Below the pieces are notes generated by a model. That model did no database searches. It worked only from the letters and a program-made list of their open reading frames with translations, and was not told the origin of the DNA. From Roseateles puraquae (GTDB lineage: Bacteria; Pseudomonadota; Gammaproteobacteria; Burkholderiales; Burkholderiaceae_C), in NCBI RefSeq assembly GCF_002205845.1, contig NZ_NISI01000007.1:124001-188000 (forward strand): a stretch of 64,000 nucleotides of DNA, in the 5' to 3' direction. Both the position numbers and the translations under genes were made by a program. This document shows, one piece after another, positions 1-7,840 of the stretch; within the stretch, counting starts at the first letter, position 1, and each line of letters starts with the position of its first letter.

Positions 1-2
1 CC

Positions 3-734
3 ATCGGCTGGGCCGTGGCCCGCACGCTGCTGCCGGACGCCATGCGCCTGGCGCTCTCCACCGACCGGCCGGCCCAGCACCTTGGCGCGCTCGTGTGGCA
101 GGGCACGGTCAAGACCCTGGCCTGGACCGTGGGTGTCTTTGCGGGCGTGGCCTTCCTGGACTTCCTGTGGACGCGCCATCGCTTCACCAAGAAGATGCGC
201 ATGAGCCTGCGCGACATCAAGCAGGAGATGAAGGAGAGCGAAGGCGACCCGCATCTCAAGCAGCAACGCAAGCAGGCCCATGCCGAATGGAGCCAGCGCA
301 ACCAGGCGGCGGCCGCCCGCGGCGCGAGCGCGCTGATCGTGAACCCGACGCACGTCGCGATCGCCATCGACTTCGAGCCCGGCCGATGCCCGGTCCCCAC
401 CGTCAGCGCCAAGGGCGAGGACCATGTCGCCCGCGCGATGCGCGAGGCCGCTGGCGAGGCGGGTGTGCCCATCGTGCGCAACGTGCCGCTGGCCCGCGAG
501 CTGCTGGCGCGCTGCGACGAGGGCGAGGTGGTGCCACCGGAGCTGTTCGACGTGCTGGCCGAGGTCATCGTCTGGGCCGACGGCGTGCGGGAGCAGCTGC
601 GCTGGGAAGCCGCCCGCGCCGACCCGCATCGGCGCCACGAGGTGCCCGAGCAGCCCCCGCCGGCGCGGCCAGCCCCTGGTGAAGACCTGACCCTGCATCC
701 CGACCTCGACCCCCGCGCTGCCGCCACCCCTTGA
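3..734 (+). CDS. sctU: Type III secretion export switch protein SctU (YscU/FlhB family), 5' end missing
   Basis: The reading frame is open to the left edge, so only the C-terminal ~243 residues are present. SctU sits in the inner-membrane export gate of the type III secretion system and switches substrate class after self-cleavage. The visible part holds a last hydrophobic segment, a basic linker, and the NPTH self-cleavage motif followed by VAIAIDF, then the conserved cytoplasmic domain with a PLARELL segment. The tail is proline-rich and extends beyond the usual end of the domain. The next gene starts 4 bp after the stop, so the two are probably co-transcribed. A flagellar FlhB is possible in principle, but the effector-like genes downstream favour a virulence-type or symbiosis-type system. 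Confidence 0.9.
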   Translation: MGWAVARTLLPDAMRLALSTDRPAQHLGALVWQGTVKTLAWTVGVFAGVAFLDFLWTRHRFTKKMRMSLRDIKQEMKESEGDPHLKQQRKQAHAEWSQRNQAAAARGASALIVNPTHVAIAIDFEPGRCPVPTVSAKGEDHVARAMREAAGEAGVPIVRNVPLARELLARCDEGEVVPPELFDVLAEVIVWADGVREQLRWEAARADPHRRHEVPEQPPPARPAPGEDLTLHPDLDPRAAATP

Positions 735-738
735 TGCC

Positions 739-1026
739 ATGCAAGACCTGCTCCTGAATCTCGCCAGCACCGTGCTGGCCCTGGCTTTCGTGCTGGCCTT
801 GGCCTGGGGCCTGCTGCGCGCGTGGCGACGCTTGCAGCCCGGTGTGGGCACCGCCGGCAGCGACACCGATGCCTTGCGCTTCGTGCGCGCGCTGCCCGTA
901 GGCGCGCGCGAGCGGGTGGTGCTGCTCGACCACGCCGGCGAGCGCTGGATGCTGGGCGTGACGGCGGGCGGCATCAGCCTGCTGGCGCGCTGGCCGCTGG
1001 CGTCTGGGCCGGAGCCGCGCGCATGA
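739..1026 (+). CDS. FliO-like T3SS/flagellar-type accessory membrane protein
   Basis: A 95-residue protein with one N-terminal membrane segment (about residues 5-27) and a small soluble domain containing RALPVGARERVVLLDHAGER and a following LGVTAGGISLLARW stretch. This matches the pattern of FliO-type proteins, which help assemble the export gate (FliP/SctR ring) in flagellar systems. It starts 4 bp after sctU and its stop overlaps the next start as ATGA, so it belongs to the secretion operon. The family call rests on this short motif only. Whether it acts as an export-gate chaperone here is inference. Confidence 0.6.
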   Translation: MQDLLLNLASTVLALAFVLALAWGLLRAWRRLQPGVGTAGSDTDALRFVRALPVGARERVVLLDHAGERWMLGVTAGGISLLARWPLASGPEPRA

Positions 1027-1685
1027 GCAGCATCGGCCTGCGACTGCACGACGAGGTGCTGCACGACGAGGTGCTGCATCTGCGCGAGTTCGGCGCGGGT
1101 GATGTGGCCGAGGTACAGGCCCTGCATGCCGACGCGCGAGTGCGCGCCTGGCTGCCGGACATCCAGCCCCTGCAGGAGGCCGGCTGGGCGGCGGCCTTCG
1201 TCGCCGGGCTGGGCCGGTTCTACCGCCAGCACGAGGGCTTGGGCATCTGGCGCTGCGCCGTGCCTCTGGCTGATGGGGGCGAGCGGTTTGCCGGCTGGTT
1301 CAGCCTGATGCCGGTGCAGGCCGGGCCTGATGCCCAGGCGCTGGGCGTGCAAGCTGGCGATGTCGAACTGGGCAGCCGGTTGCTGCCCGAGCATTGGGGC
1401 GGTGGGTTGAGCCTGGCCGGCGGTGAGCGGCTGCTGCACCACGCCTTTGCGCGGCTGCAGTTGCGCGCCGTGTGGGGCATCTGCCATCCGCACAACCGGC
1501 CCGCGCAGGCCTGCCTCGCCGCACTGGGCTTCTTGCCGCGCGGGCGGGCCCTGTACGAAGGGCAGCCTGCCGACCATCACCAACTGCTCGCGGCCGACTG
1601 GGCCGAGCTGCAACCCCTCAGCCATCGCCAGCGCCTGCGCCGCCACCGGCGCACCCCGACCGTTTCATCACAGGACCTGCCATGA
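1023..1685 (+). CDS. GNAT-family N-acetyltransferase (RimJ/RimL type)
   Basis: A 220-residue protein with the late-domain pattern of RimJ/RimL acetyltransferases: a segment on the VELGSRLLPEHWGGG theme, then HPHNRPAQACLAALGF, which corresponds to the conserved N-x-x-S-x-x-x-L-x-x-x-GF signature. It probably transfers acetyl from acetyl-CoA to a protein N-terminus or small amine; the substrate is unknown. It overlaps the FliO-like gene (ATGA) upstream and the next gene (ATGA) downstream, so it is translationally locked into the secretion operon. Near the N-terminus a 15-bp unit is tandemly duplicated (from about 1044), giving LHDEV twice. Confidence 0.75.
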   Translation: MSSIGLRLHDEVLHDEVLHLREFGAGDVAEVQALHADARVRAWLPDIQPLQEAGWAAAFVAGLGRFYRQHEGLGIWRCAVPLADGGERFAGWFSLMPVQAGPDAQALGVQAGDVELGSRLLPEHWGGGLSLAGGERLLHHAFARLQLRAVWGICHPHNRPAQACLAALGFLPRGRALYEGQPADHHQLLAADWAELQPLSHRQRLRRHRRTPTVSSQDLP

Positions 1686-2377
1686 CCGACACCGCCGCTC
1701 CCAACAGCTGGCAACTGGCCCTGGGCCAACGCCTGACCCAAGCCCTGGCCGAGTCACGGCTCGCCCACCCGCCGCAGGCCGATGACACGGCGAGCGCGAC
1801 CGGCACGCATTGGCGGCTGCCGCCCCGCGACACCGCGCCGAGTGGCGCCGCACCGGCGCTGCTGGAGTTGCTCGGCACCAGCATCGCGGGCGGGCCCGAG
1901 ACGCTGCTGGCCCACTGCCTTCGGCACTATCGCCAACTCGCCCATGACGGCGAGTCAGACGACCTCGGCCGGGCGCTGGCGGCCTACCTCGGCGCCTGCC
2001 GGCAGGCCTTTGACCAGGAGGCCCTGACGCCGCAGCGTTGGCAGGCGGTGGTGCAGTGGCTCAAGGCGTGGGTGCTGGATGCGTTGCCCTGGGACAGCGT
2101 GCCGCTGGCTCAACGGCAGGAGGCCTTCGAACGCTTCGCGGTGCTGGCTGTGGCCCTGGGCGAGTGGACGGTGCAAGCCAGCCGCCAGGGCCAGGCGGCA
2201 TTGGCATCAGCCACCTGGATGGCGCGCACCAGCCTGCGCGGCCAGCTGGGGCTGGACCTGCCGGCGTTGTGCGCCGTGCTGCGCGGGCTGGACGCCTCGA
2301 TTGCGGCCAACCCTAGCGCTGGCGCTGTCGATTTAGGAGCAGCCGCAGCTAGCGGGCTGGGGTCCAAGCCCGTGTAA
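1682..2377 (+). CDS. Conserved hypothetical protein, divergent member of the DUF6683-like group in this window
   Basis: A 231-residue, mostly helical protein with no signal peptide. Its C-terminal half (a segment with FERFAVLAVALGEWTVQ and later RTSLRGQLGLDLPAL) lines up in order and spacing with the proteins at 4544-5266 and 9499-10170, which share an EQ-x-AM-x-GTFM segment and an LGLA/LGNA-like end. The start is the ATG that overlaps the acetyltransferase stop. No function is known to me. The last codons contain the string GCAGCCGCAGCTAGC, which resembles one arm of the repeated element found upstream of the effector genes. Its lack of a signal peptide sets it apart from its two relatives and suggests a cytoplasmic partner. 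Confidence 0.6.
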   Translation: MTDTAAPNSWQLALGQRLTQALAESRLAHPPQADDTASATGTHWRLPPRDTAPSGAAPALLELLGTSIAGGPETLLAHCLRHYRQLAHDGESDDLGRALAAYLGACRQAFDQEALTPQRWQAVVQWLKAWVLDALPWDSVPLAQRQEAFERFAVLAVALGEWTVQASRQGQAALASATWMARTSLRGQLGLDLPALCAVLRGLDASIAANPSAGAVDLGAAAASGLGSKPV

Positions 2378-2545
2378 TGAAGCCCGTCAACGCCGCAGAG
2401 TTTGATTCGAGAACCTTCGCGACAAGACACGCAGCGAGCCCGGTGTTTTTCTTCAGTCGCCGCCGGCCTCAGATGCCTCGCAGAGCAATCAATCACTGCG
2501 GCGGTCTCCGCCGCGAACCCTCACCTCAAATTTTTGGAGATTGAC

Positions 2546-3229
2546 ATGGGATCAGCAGTTAGCAGCGTTTTCGGTGGCGGCGGCTCGGGTGGCATCCTGG
2601 GTGCCGTCGGCGGCATCGTGGGCGGCATCTTCGGCGGCCCGATCGGCGCGATGATCGGCCAAGCCATCGGCGGCATGCTTCAGCAAGCGGTTGGCGATGC
2701 CACCAAGCAGGCGGTGGACACGCTGCAACAGGAACATGGCATGCCCAAGTTCCTGGCCGACGAGGTCAAGTCCAAGATCGACAGCGCCGTGCAGTCGCTG
2801 CTCGCTCAAAGCCAGCATGGCGTGACCCAGGAAGCCGCCGGCCAGGCCCAGCAGGTCGCCGGTGACTGGATGCAGTCCTTCATCCAGGACGCCGCCAAGC
2901 AAATCGTCGACGAGGCTACCAAGCAACTGAAGGGCGACGGCTCCTCCGGCGGCAAGGCGTCGGCCGAAAGCTGGCTGGTGGCGATTGCCAAGGCCATGGG
3001 CAAGACCATGGGTGACCGCGCCGCCAAGCTCGTGGACCTGAGCCAGCGCATCGCCAACACCCAGACCGGTGGCAGCAACAACGCGCAGCAAGCCGCGGCC
3101 AAGCAGATGCAGCAACTCAACGCCGAGTTCCAAGCCACGTCGCAGGAGTTCAGCCTGCTGCAGAACACCTTCTCGACGGCCATCAAGGCCATCGGTGAAG
3201 CCATGTCCTCGGTGGCTCGCAAGCAGTAA
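2546..3229 (+). CDS. Glycine-zipper plus amphipathic-helix protein, candidate T3SS-secreted protein
   Basis: A 227-residue protein with a very glycine-rich N-terminus (residues ~10-45, repeated GG-I-GG spacing that could insert into or pack within membranes) followed by long Gln/Ala/Lys-rich helices and no cysteine. This composition is typical of secreted translocators, harpins and needle-accessory proteins, but no specific family is recognised. GGAG lies 7 bp before the ATG and a clear terminator follows, so it appears to be a single-gene unit with strong expression signals. The 168 bp upstream hold no other gene. Secretion by the neighbouring system is inferred from composition and location. 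Confidence 0.6.
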   Translation: MGSAVSSVFGGGGSGGILGAVGGIVGGIFGGPIGAMIGQAIGGMLQQAVGDATKQAVDTLQQEHGMPKFLADEVKSKIDSAVQSLLAQSQHGVTQEAAGQAQQVAGDWMQSFIQDAAKQIVDEATKQLKGDGSSGGKASAESWLVAIAKAMGKTMGDRAAKLVDLSQRIANTQTGGSNNAQQAAAKQMQQLNAEFQATSQEFSLLQNTFSTAIKAIGEAMSSVARKQ

Positions 3230-3249
3230 TCCGCCGGCTTGTCCCGTGT

Positions 3250-3286
3250 GCCGGAGTGCGCCTGCCGCACTCCGGCATTTGCTTTT
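3250..3286 (+). terminator. Rho-independent terminator after the glycine-zipper gene
   Basis: Perfect 11-bp stem GCCGGAGTGCG / CGCACTCCGGC with a 5-nt loop, followed by ATTTGCTTTTT. It lies 21 bp after the stop at 3229 and ends transcription before the propeller lipoprotein gene. Confidence 0.85.
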
Positions 3287-3330
3287 TCAGGCGGGCCGGC
3301 GCGGTGGCCTGCCAGTCGTTGAGCTGTTCG

Positions 3331-4506
3331 ATGAAGTTCCTGAAAAACCTGCTGTCCGTCCTCGCGCTTGCGCTGCTCCACGCCTGCGGGGGCGGCGGAT
3401 CGGCACCCCCCGACCCTCAGCCCACCACTCCTGCGCCAACCCCCACGCCCACGCCGGCCGACCCGCCGGTGTCCACCTACGGCGCGGGCGTGTTGCCGGG
3501 CCGGCTGCTGGTGAATGCGCCGGACGGCCGTCAGGCGCGGCTCTTCAACCTCACCACGGGCGAGCAGCGCAGCCTGCCGGTGTCGTCGAGCGGCAGCTTC
3601 GATGTCTGGTCGGTCAGCCAGGACGGCCAGACGCTGGCCCGGTGGACGCGGGATGACAGCCAGTCCGGCTACCCCGTCAGCTGGTTCGACGCAGCCAGCC
3701 TGGCGCCACGTGGCAGCGAGCAGCGCGTGTCCAACCTGCTGGGCCTGAGCGAGCTGCAGTTGTCGGCGGGCAGCCGCTATGTGCTGGCGCAATACGGAGA
3801 CGGCTATCGCGCGCCGCGCCGGCTGACCGTCTTTGACGCGCAGAGCTTCGCGCTGGTGAAGCAGGGCTCGCAGCTGGACGGCGCCGATGTGGTGGCAGAC
3901 CCGCAAGCCTGGCTGCCGGACGGGCGTTACGTCTACTTGCGTGCCAATGAGCTCTGGGTGTCGTCGCCGCAGCGAACGACGTCAGAATTGCTGGCACGCT
4001 TGGCGCTGCCTTCCAACGATGCCGTGGATGGCAGCAGTTATGTGGCGGGGCAGAGCAGCCTGGCGGTCAGCCCCGATGGTTCACGGATTGCGTTCACCTG
4101 GCGCGTGCGCCGCGGCAACGGCATGGACACACAGATCTTCACCGCACGGATCGACGGCAGCGAGCTTCGGCAAATGACGGCCGTGGCCGACGCTGCCGAC
4201 CCGCTCAGCTACGCCTTCGGCAGCCCGACGTGGTCGCCGGATGGTCAGTGGGTGGCCTTCGTGCTGTACATGAACGGCGCCACGGCGGCACCCGTGTGGC
4301 CCGATGACCGCATCGGCGCCGCGCGCGTGATCGGCACCACGGGCTGCGATGCCAGCCCGGTGTATGTGTTGCCGGCCAGCCAGGCCACGGCGCGCAGCTT
4401 CCAGTGGCCGGCGGTCACGCCGGCATTGGCGCTGAAGGTGCGTGCCGCGTCCGGCGACACCGGCCAATGGGTCACGAGCTGCGCCACCGTGCGCTGGCTG
4501 CCCTGA
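3331..4506 (+). CDS. Lipoprotein with TolB/WD40-like beta-propeller
   Basis: A 391-residue protein with a lipoprotein signal (LLHAC, lipidated Cys19; His at -2 is unusual), a Pro/Thr linker (residues ~25-45), then repeated blades of the PDG-x-x-(V/I)-(A/Y)-(F/Y) type, including SPDGSRIAFTW and SPDGQWVAFVL. These are the blade motifs of PD40/TolB-like propellers, usually protein-binding modules in the periplasm or outer membrane. The C-terminus has a Cys pair (GTTGC and TSC), a feature shared with the propellers at 5333 and 6815. First of a six-gene run on the plus strand. Binding partner unknown. The start follows a plausible context inside a longer open frame; the signal peptide decides it. 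Confidence 0.7.
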   Translation: MKFLKNLLSVLALALLHACGGGGSAPPDPQPTTPAPTPTPTPADPPVSTYGAGVLPGRLLVNAPDGRQARLFNLTTGEQRSLPVSSSGSFDVWSVSQDGQTLARWTRDDSQSGYPVSWFDAASLAPRGSEQRVSNLLGLSELQLSAGSRYVLAQYGDGYRAPRRLTVFDAQSFALVKQGSQLDGADVVADPQAWLPDGRYVYLRANELWVSSPQRTTSELLARLALPSNDAVDGSSYVAGQSSLAVSPDGSRIAFTWRVRRGNGMDTQIFTARIDGSELRQMTAVADAADPLSYAFGSPTWSPDGQWVAFVLYMNGATAAPVWPDDRIGAARVIGTTGCDASPVYVLPASQATARSFQWPAVTPALALKVRAASGDTGQWVTSCATVRWLP

Positions 4507-4543
4507 CACTTCCCGACGCCCAATTGCCTCAACAGGAACAGTG

Positions 4544-5266
4544 ATGAAGCCCCTTGCCTCCAGAACCGAACGTCGCCCCGCATGGCGGCGTGTTGCCGCC
4601 GGTGCGCTGGTCTCGCTCGCCTTCGTGCCGCTGATGGCATCGGCGCAATACATCATGGAGTTCGCGCAGACCTATGCAGCGCCCACCTCCAACTTCATCA
4701 GCAACACCTTCCTGAACCAGGAGGCGTTGATCAATGCGACCCGCCCGGACGCCCCGCGGTCGACGGCGCGGCTGGCTGCGTTGGGCGCGCCGCAGGTGGA
4801 ACGCAGTGCCACGGAGCTGGCGCAGGCCGCGCCCGCCGCCCAGCGCGCCCGGCTGGAGAAGATCTATGTGCAGCTGATGCCGGGCTACCAGCAGCTCGAG
4901 CGCAAGCTGGGGTGGCCCGCCGAGGATGTGGCCGGCGCCATGGCCGCGCTGCTCGCGGGCAACTACATGGCCATGACGGGCACGGAGCTGAGTGACGAAG
5001 CTGTCTCCGCGGCCGGCAATCAGTTGCGCGCGTCTGCATCGGTGCAGCGCATGCTGGGTCAGCTCAGCGCCGCTGACCGGCGCCGCCTGTACGAGCAGTG
5101 CGCGATGCTGGGCACCTTCATGGCCCTGGCCAACAAGACCAGCCAGCAGCAGCCCGCCAATGTGGTGGCAAACCTGCGCCAGTCAGCGCGCGAGAACCTG
5201 CGCGTCGTGCTGGGCAATGCGGCCGACAACCTGCGCTTTTCGCCGCAAGGCATTCAGCTGCAGTGA
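4544..5266 (+). CDS. Secreted DUF6683-like protein, paralogue of 9499-10170
   Basis: A 240-residue protein with a Sec signal peptide ending near ASA-Q (residue ~34) and a helical mature domain. Conserved points shared with 9499-10170 are ED/ND-VA-x-x-x-AA-x-x-AGNY, then EQ-C/L-AM-x-GTFM, then a final PQG. I recall this pattern from proteins annotated as DUF6683, but cannot confirm the accession here. The start is the ATG at 4544, just after a GTG in another frame. It lies between two propeller genes, and this alternation suggests the helical and propeller proteins work together in the periplasm. Function unknown. Confidence 0.65.
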   Translation: MKPLASRTERRPAWRRVAAGALVSLAFVPLMASAQYIMEFAQTYAAPTSNFISNTFLNQEALINATRPDAPRSTARLAALGAPQVERSATELAQAAPAAQRARLEKIYVQLMPGYQQLERKLGWPAEDVAGAMAALLAGNYMAMTGTELSDEAVSAAGNQLRASASVQRMLGQLSAADRRRLYEQCAMLGTFMALANKTSQQQPANVVANLRQSARENLRVVLGNAADNLRFSPQGIQLQ

Positions 5267-5332
5267 GTGGCCTGTTGCGCTGGCGGCGACTGTCGATGCC
5301 CGGCGCAACTCGCTAGCGCTGACGTCGTCCTG

Positions 5333-6685
5333 ATGACTGGGCCACGAGCCCTGCTGGGCCTGTTGCTGGTGGCTGGGGTGACCGCCGTCGTTCGAGCGGA
5401 GGTCACTGAGCCGCCTATCGCCATCACCTCATCTCAGATGCCCCCTTCGCAATGGCTGCAAGCCTCCGCGCGGCAACAAGGCTTGCTGGAAGGTGCGTCT
5501 GCGCCCCGCGAGATCACGTCCGGTGTGTGGTTCCTCGCGAGCCGGCGACCGGGTGCTGCGGGCCGGGTGTGGGCCGCCTTGGCGTGCCAGCAGGGCCATC
5601 GGCTCCTGTCGATCGAGCGCGAAGGCGAGGCGGGCCAGGAAGCACTGAGGGCGGTGCTGGCGGCAGATGCCGAGCGGCTGGCGCGGGCGTGTGCCACGGT
5701 GCCAGTGTCAGCGCTGCCGGTGCCGTCGTCCGTGGCCGGGTCGGCGCAGGGCTGGCTGCTGCTGAGCCCGCCGGCGGGTGTGGACGCCGACGCGGCGGTG
5801 CTGTCGCTCGCGACCGGCCGCTGGCGCGGGCTGCCGCGCAGTGCGCTGGCGGCGTCGTACGCGCGGCGTGCCGATCACTGGACCTTGGGCGGCCCGGGCC
5901 TGCTGGTGCGGCGAGACGCCCGCCACCAGGTCACGGGCTGGCGCCTGCCCGAGCTGCAGCCGGTGGGCAGCTTCACGCTCGGCCGGGCCGTGGGCACCGA
6001 CGAGCCGGGTCTCTACGGCGAACTGCGCCCCTCGCCAGACGGGCAGTGGCTGCTGGGCGTCTGGCGGCCCGGTGGACGCGGCGGCGATCGCCTGGTGGTG
6101 CTCGATTGGCGCGGTCAGGTTAGGCGGGAGTGGCCCATTGAGGCGCACGCCGATCGCGCCTGGGCCTGGCTGCCGGATGGTCGCGTGGTTGTGCTGCGCG
6201 AAGGGGCCTGGTGGGCGCTGGCGCTTGACGGGCGCAGTGAGCGGCTGGGCCAGGCGGGCTTGCCACCCGGTGCGGTGTGGCGTGGCGCCGAGATCGAGGT
6301 CTCGCCGGACGGCGAGCAGGTGGTGGCCGTGCTCACCACGCAGGACGCCGTGGCGCGTGGCGAGGCGGCCCAGCACCGGCTGCCTTACCTTGGCCGCCTG
6401 CAAGGCGGGCCGCTTCAGCCCCTGGTGCGATTGCCGCCCGGGCAGCTCGTCAGCATGAGCGCCGTGGTTCGGTGGGGTGCCTCAGGGCTGTGGCTGCTGT
6501 GGGGTGGCCGCGGCGGGGCCTATGGCGCAGCCCAGCCCGCCGCTCGATGCGCCGAACTGGGCTGGGTGCCGCGCGAGCAGTTGCAGGGCGTAATCGTTCA
6601 GGGCGTCCAACTGCCGGCCGAGCTGCGCGGCAGCACGCCACGAGAGAGCTGCGGCGGGCGGCTGGGTTTGAGCCTCGTGCCCTGA
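5333..6685 (+). CDS. Exported beta-propeller protein
   Basis: A 450-residue protein with an N-terminal signal peptide (residues 1-22, cut near VRA-E) and propeller-like blades. Visible blade motifs include RPSPDGQWLLGVW, WLPDGRVVVL and VSPDGEQVVAVL. Like its two relatives in this cluster it carries paired cysteines near the C-terminus (ARCAELGW and ESCGG), probably forming a disulphide that closes the propeller. It begins 66 bp after the DUF6683-like gene. It is much more GC-biased and divergent than the 6815 propeller, so the paralogy is structural rather than close. Partner and ligand are unknown. Confidence 0.6.
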   Translation: MTGPRALLGLLLVAGVTAVVRAEVTEPPIAITSSQMPPSQWLQASARQQGLLEGASAPREITSGVWFLASRRPGAAGRVWAALACQQGHRLLSIEREGEAGQEALRAVLAADAERLARACATVPVSALPVPSSVAGSAQGWLLLSPPAGVDADAAVLSLATGRWRGLPRSALAASYARRADHWTLGGPGLLVRRDARHQVTGWRLPELQPVGSFTLGRAVGTDEPGLYGELRPSPDGQWLLGVWRPGGRGGDRLVVLDWRGQVRREWPIEAHADRAWAWLPDGRVVVLREGAWWALALDGRSERLGQAGLPPGAVWRGAEIEVSPDGEQVVAVLTTQDAVARGEAAQHRLPYLGRLQGGPLQPLVRLPPGQLVSMSAVVRWGASGLWLLWGGRGGAYGAAQPAARCAELGWVPREQLQGVIVQGVQLPAELRGSTPRESCGGRLGLSLVP

Positions 6686-6814
6686 ACGCCGTGGCATGTG
6701 CGGCGCGTGTGCGCGGCGTCGCTTGGGTCCTTTTCAGCAAGTCGCTAGGGATGGTGATGCCGCGCGGCCTTCGCTTCAATGCGGGCTCGCGCCATTCGGT
6801 GCCCCACACGATCG

Positions 6815-7840
6815 ATGACGCCGACTGCCTTGCTGACCGTCCTTCCCGCCTTCCTGATCCTGACCCGTTGGCCCGCGGCCCTGTTGACGCTGATCCGGCG
6901 AGCCGGGCTGCTGTTGGCGTCGTGTCTCGTGTCCAGCGTCTTCGCGGCGGAGTCCCCCACGGGCCTGCTCTGGCACAACAATTATTCGCTGGACCTGAAG
7001 GCCGGCGTGCAGGTGTCGCCGCTGGATGGCTCGAAGCCCGTCATCATCACCCCGCAGAGCGACATGGATGTGTCGGTCTGGCCCGATGGGCGCGTGGTGG
7101 CGGTCACCAAGCCCGACATCTACAAGCGCATCACCTCGTTGGTCGTGATGGAGGTGGCCACCGCTCGGCCCTTGCACAACCTGGTGCTGGACGGCTACGT
7201 GCGAGAGCTGGCGCCTTCGCCGGTGAGCCGCGAGCTGGTCAAGCTGAGTCAGGGCGAGAGTCCCAGCTCGCCTTACGAAGAACTGGTGATGGACCTCACC
7301 ACGCAGAAGCCGCGCTACCGCGTGGCCAGCGACGACTACTTCGCCTGGATGCCGGACGGGCGCTTCATGCTCATCAACCTGAAGACCGGCCTGATGCGCA
7401 TCGCGCAGCTCGACGATCCGCGCGAGCAGGTCGTCGGCCGCCTGACGCTGCCGCCGGGCCGCGCCATGGGTGGGTTCCTCATCAGCCCCACAGGCACCGA
7501 GTTCATCATGAAGCTGCCGCTGCGCAACAGCGTGCCGCGGGAGGCGGACTTGTGGATCGGGCGCCTGGATGGCTCGCGCTTCGAGCAGCTGACGCAGGTT
7601 CGCGCCCTCGGTTCGGCCCTGTGGTCGCCCGACGGCCGCTACGTGGCCTACACCGTCAATACCGGTTCCATCTGTTCCGGGTGGGGCTGCATCGGCGGTT
7701 GCGACCAGTACTTCACCCGGGCCACGCGCCGCGCGGTCAAGGGGTTGGATGGCACGCCGGGCAGTGAGCGCTTCGAGGTGCGCAATCGATTCGGGCAGAT
7801 GCAGGGCCTGGGCTGCGAAGTGCTGGCGTGGACGCGATGA
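6815..7840 (+). CDS. Exported beta-propeller protein with C-terminal cysteine cluster
   Basis: A 341-residue protein. The N-terminus has a long hydrophobic leader that ends in SSVFA-AES and reads as a signal peptide. The ATG at 6815 is preferred over the upstream in-frame start at 6779, which adds only a charged, low-complexity stretch. Blade motifs include WPDGRVVAV, WMPDGRFMLI and WSPDGRYVAYTV. Near the end is a C-S-G-W-G-C-I-G-G-C cluster and a final GLGCEVLAW. The four cysteines could form two disulphides or a metal site. Its stop overlaps the next start (ATGA), so it is coupled to the 543-residue protein that follows. Confidence 0.6.
   Translation: MTPTALLTVLPAFLILTRWPAALLTLIRRAGLLLASCLVSSVFAAESPTGLLWHNNYSLDLKAGVQVSPLDGSKPVIITPQSDMDVSVWPDGRVVAVTKPDIYKRITSLVVMEVATARPLHNLVLDGYVRELAPSPVSRELVKLSQGESPSSPYEELVMDLTTQKPRYRVASDDYFAWMPDGRFMLINLKTGLMRIAQLDDPREQVVGRLTLPPGRAMGGFLISPTGTEFIMKLPLRNSVPREADLWIGRLDGSRFEQLTQVRALGSALWSPDGRYVAYTVNTGSICSGWGCIGGCDQYFTRATRRAVKGLDGTPGSERFEVRNRFGQMQGLGCEVLAWTR

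Noticed and set aside
2339-2362. GCAGCCGCAGCTAGC as a fourth copy of the effector-upstream element
   Set aside because: Only one arm is present, inside a coding region, and about 185 bp from the next start; the second arm and AATT core are missing.
2378-2545. PIP box (TTCG-N15/16-TTCG) before the glycine-zipper gene
   Set aside because: Two TTCG strings occur but only 6 nt apart; the spacing does not fit.
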